Assembly: GCA_001661245.1 (NCBI GenBank)
Contig: KV454011.1
Location: 220,525 to 284,524 of the forward strand
DNA: 64,000 nucleotides
Direction: 5' to 3'
From: Pachysolen tannophilus NRRL Y-2460
Lineage: Eukaryota; Ascomycota; Pichiomycetes; Alaninales; Pachysolenaceae
Within the stretch, counting starts at the first letter, position 1, and each line of letters begins with the position of its first letter. This document shows positions 63,242-64,000 of the stretch, one piece after another. The position numbers and the translations under genes were made by a program. Under the pieces are notes generated by a model. That model ran no database searches, was not told the origin of the DNA, and saw nothing but the letters and a program-made list of their open reading frames with translations.

Positions 63242-63877
63242 ATGGTGTCGTATTCTTCACAAACTGTTGCTCAATTGAAAGAGTTATTGAAGCAAAAAGG
63301 TTTATCTGCTGCGGGTGTTAAATCGGATCTTATTGCGCGTCTTGAAGAGTCTGATCAACAGGAGCAATCTAAACTGGATTCTTTAGTACCTGAAGCAACA
63401 GAGGAAAAAATAGTAGACAAAGAAGAAGAACAACAAGAACAACAAGAAGACAAAGACAATGAAAAAGAATTGAAACCAGTTTATAATGAAACTTTACAAG
63501 ATTCATCAAAAGAAGGAAAGATTGATTCCAGTAATGTTTCCAATGATAAGAAAGATGAAACTAAAAACGGTGGTGATGAACTGGATGGTGTTTCAAAAGA
63601 AGAACTTCAAAATTTGACTCCAGAAGAGAAAAAACAAAAAGCCATTGAATTATTGATTAAAAAAATTGAAAGAGCTAAAAAATTTGGTGAAGAAAGATTA
63701 GCTGAAACACATGAGAAAGAATTAAAAAGAGTTGAAAAATTTGGTTTGGAATTAAGTTCAGATTTAGCAAGAGAATTAGGATTTGGTAAACCATTACCGA
63801 GTGCAGGCAAGAATTTTAAAAGAAAATTTAATAATGGATTTAAAAAACATAGAAGAGGTGATTTCAGAAGACGTTAA
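63242..63877 (+). CDS. THO1: SAP-domain RNP protein Tho1 (SARNP-like)
   Basis: mRNP biogenesis and export factor. The SAP domain is at residues 5-38 (YSSQTVAQLKELLKQKGLSA, then KSDLIARLEE). An acidic/Gln-rich linker follows. The conserved Tho1/SARNP C-terminal helices are KKIERAKKFGEERLAETHEK and EKFG. The end is basic with RRGDFRRR. Length is 211 aa (S. cerevisiae 218). Intact. Confidence 0.93.
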   Translation: MVSYSSQTVAQLKELLKQKGLSAAGVKSDLIARLEESDQQEQSKLDSLVPEATEEKIVDKEEEQQEQQEDKDNEKELKPVYNETLQDSSKEGKIDSSNVSNDKKDETKNGGDELDGVSKEELQNLTPEEKKQKAIELLIKKIERAKKFGEERLAETHEKELKRVEKFGLELSSDLARELGFGKPLPSAGKNFKRKFNNGFKKHRRGDFRRR

Positions 63878-64000
63878 TTTGGAAAGAAAGAAAAACAAAA
63901 AAACAAACAAACTCATAATTGAAAATCACAATTGGAATTCTATGTATATTAGAACTTGTTTTAACAAAAAATATAAAAAAAATAAAAAAAAAAAAAANAA
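63878..64000. other. 3' flank of THO1, window end
   Basis: AT-rich sequence ending in an A-run with an N at 63998. Nothing else is seen. Confidence 0.7.

Overview
The window is nuclear chromosomal DNA of an ascomycete budding yeast (Saccharomycotina). It is very AT-rich, genes are packed head to tail, and almost every long ORF is a recognisable orthologue of a yeast housekeeping gene. Nine short spliceosomal introns were found, mostly near the 5' end of their gene; most have GTATGT/GTAAGT donors and TACTAAC-type branch sites. CTG appears to be read as Leu (for example in URH1 at a position where the family has Leu), so I see no sign of a CUG-Ser code. I cannot name the genus. Three N calls (4928, 54977, 63998) all sit in homopolymers.

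Layout. 0.8-8.3 kb: BRF1 (TFIIIB), SRP101 (SRP receptor alpha), NUG1 (60S GTPase, tiny first exon) and a Ste20/GCK-family kinase. 9.3-19.6 kb: an unrecognised secreted protein, an Mrs2-type mitochondrial Mg2+ channel, BUR1/SGV1, the divergent pair DSD1 and an HSL-type esterase, and FTH1. 19.9-23.0 kb: tRNA-Asp(GTC), tRNA-Thr(TGT) and the divergent histone pair H2B/H2A. 23.4-38.8 kb: MSD1, SWD3, UMP1 and an SMY2-like GYF protein (all four with introns), SEC66, an unknown protein, MRPL10, JAC1, a broken TOM5, and SPN1 with a frameshift. 39-53.4 kb: RPS23, a LisH/WD protein, ANT1, NAT3, SCD6 (intron), RPB3, a scrambled small-gene/HIS6 pair, FAF1, CTF4, and COG2 with a frameshift. 53.5-64 kb: URH1, GCN4 with three leader uORFs, tRNA-Gly(TCC), ICL1, an 8-cysteine GPI-type wall protein (intron), VHR1 and THO1.

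The most striking result is two small internal inversions that break genes. In TOM5 (about 36768-36925) the N-terminal half is on the minus strand and the transmembrane half, with its own intact intron, is on the plus strand. Between a small convergent gene and HIS6 (about 47080-47448) the two genes have swapped C-termini. In both cases flipping the segment back rejoins the reading frames exactly and gives proteins of normal family length. SPN1 (one extra G) and COG2 (one A short in an A8 run) carry single-base frameshifts. Together these point either to real micro-rearrangement and decay, perhaps on one haplotype, or to chimeric and indel errors in the assembly. Sequence alone cannot decide which.
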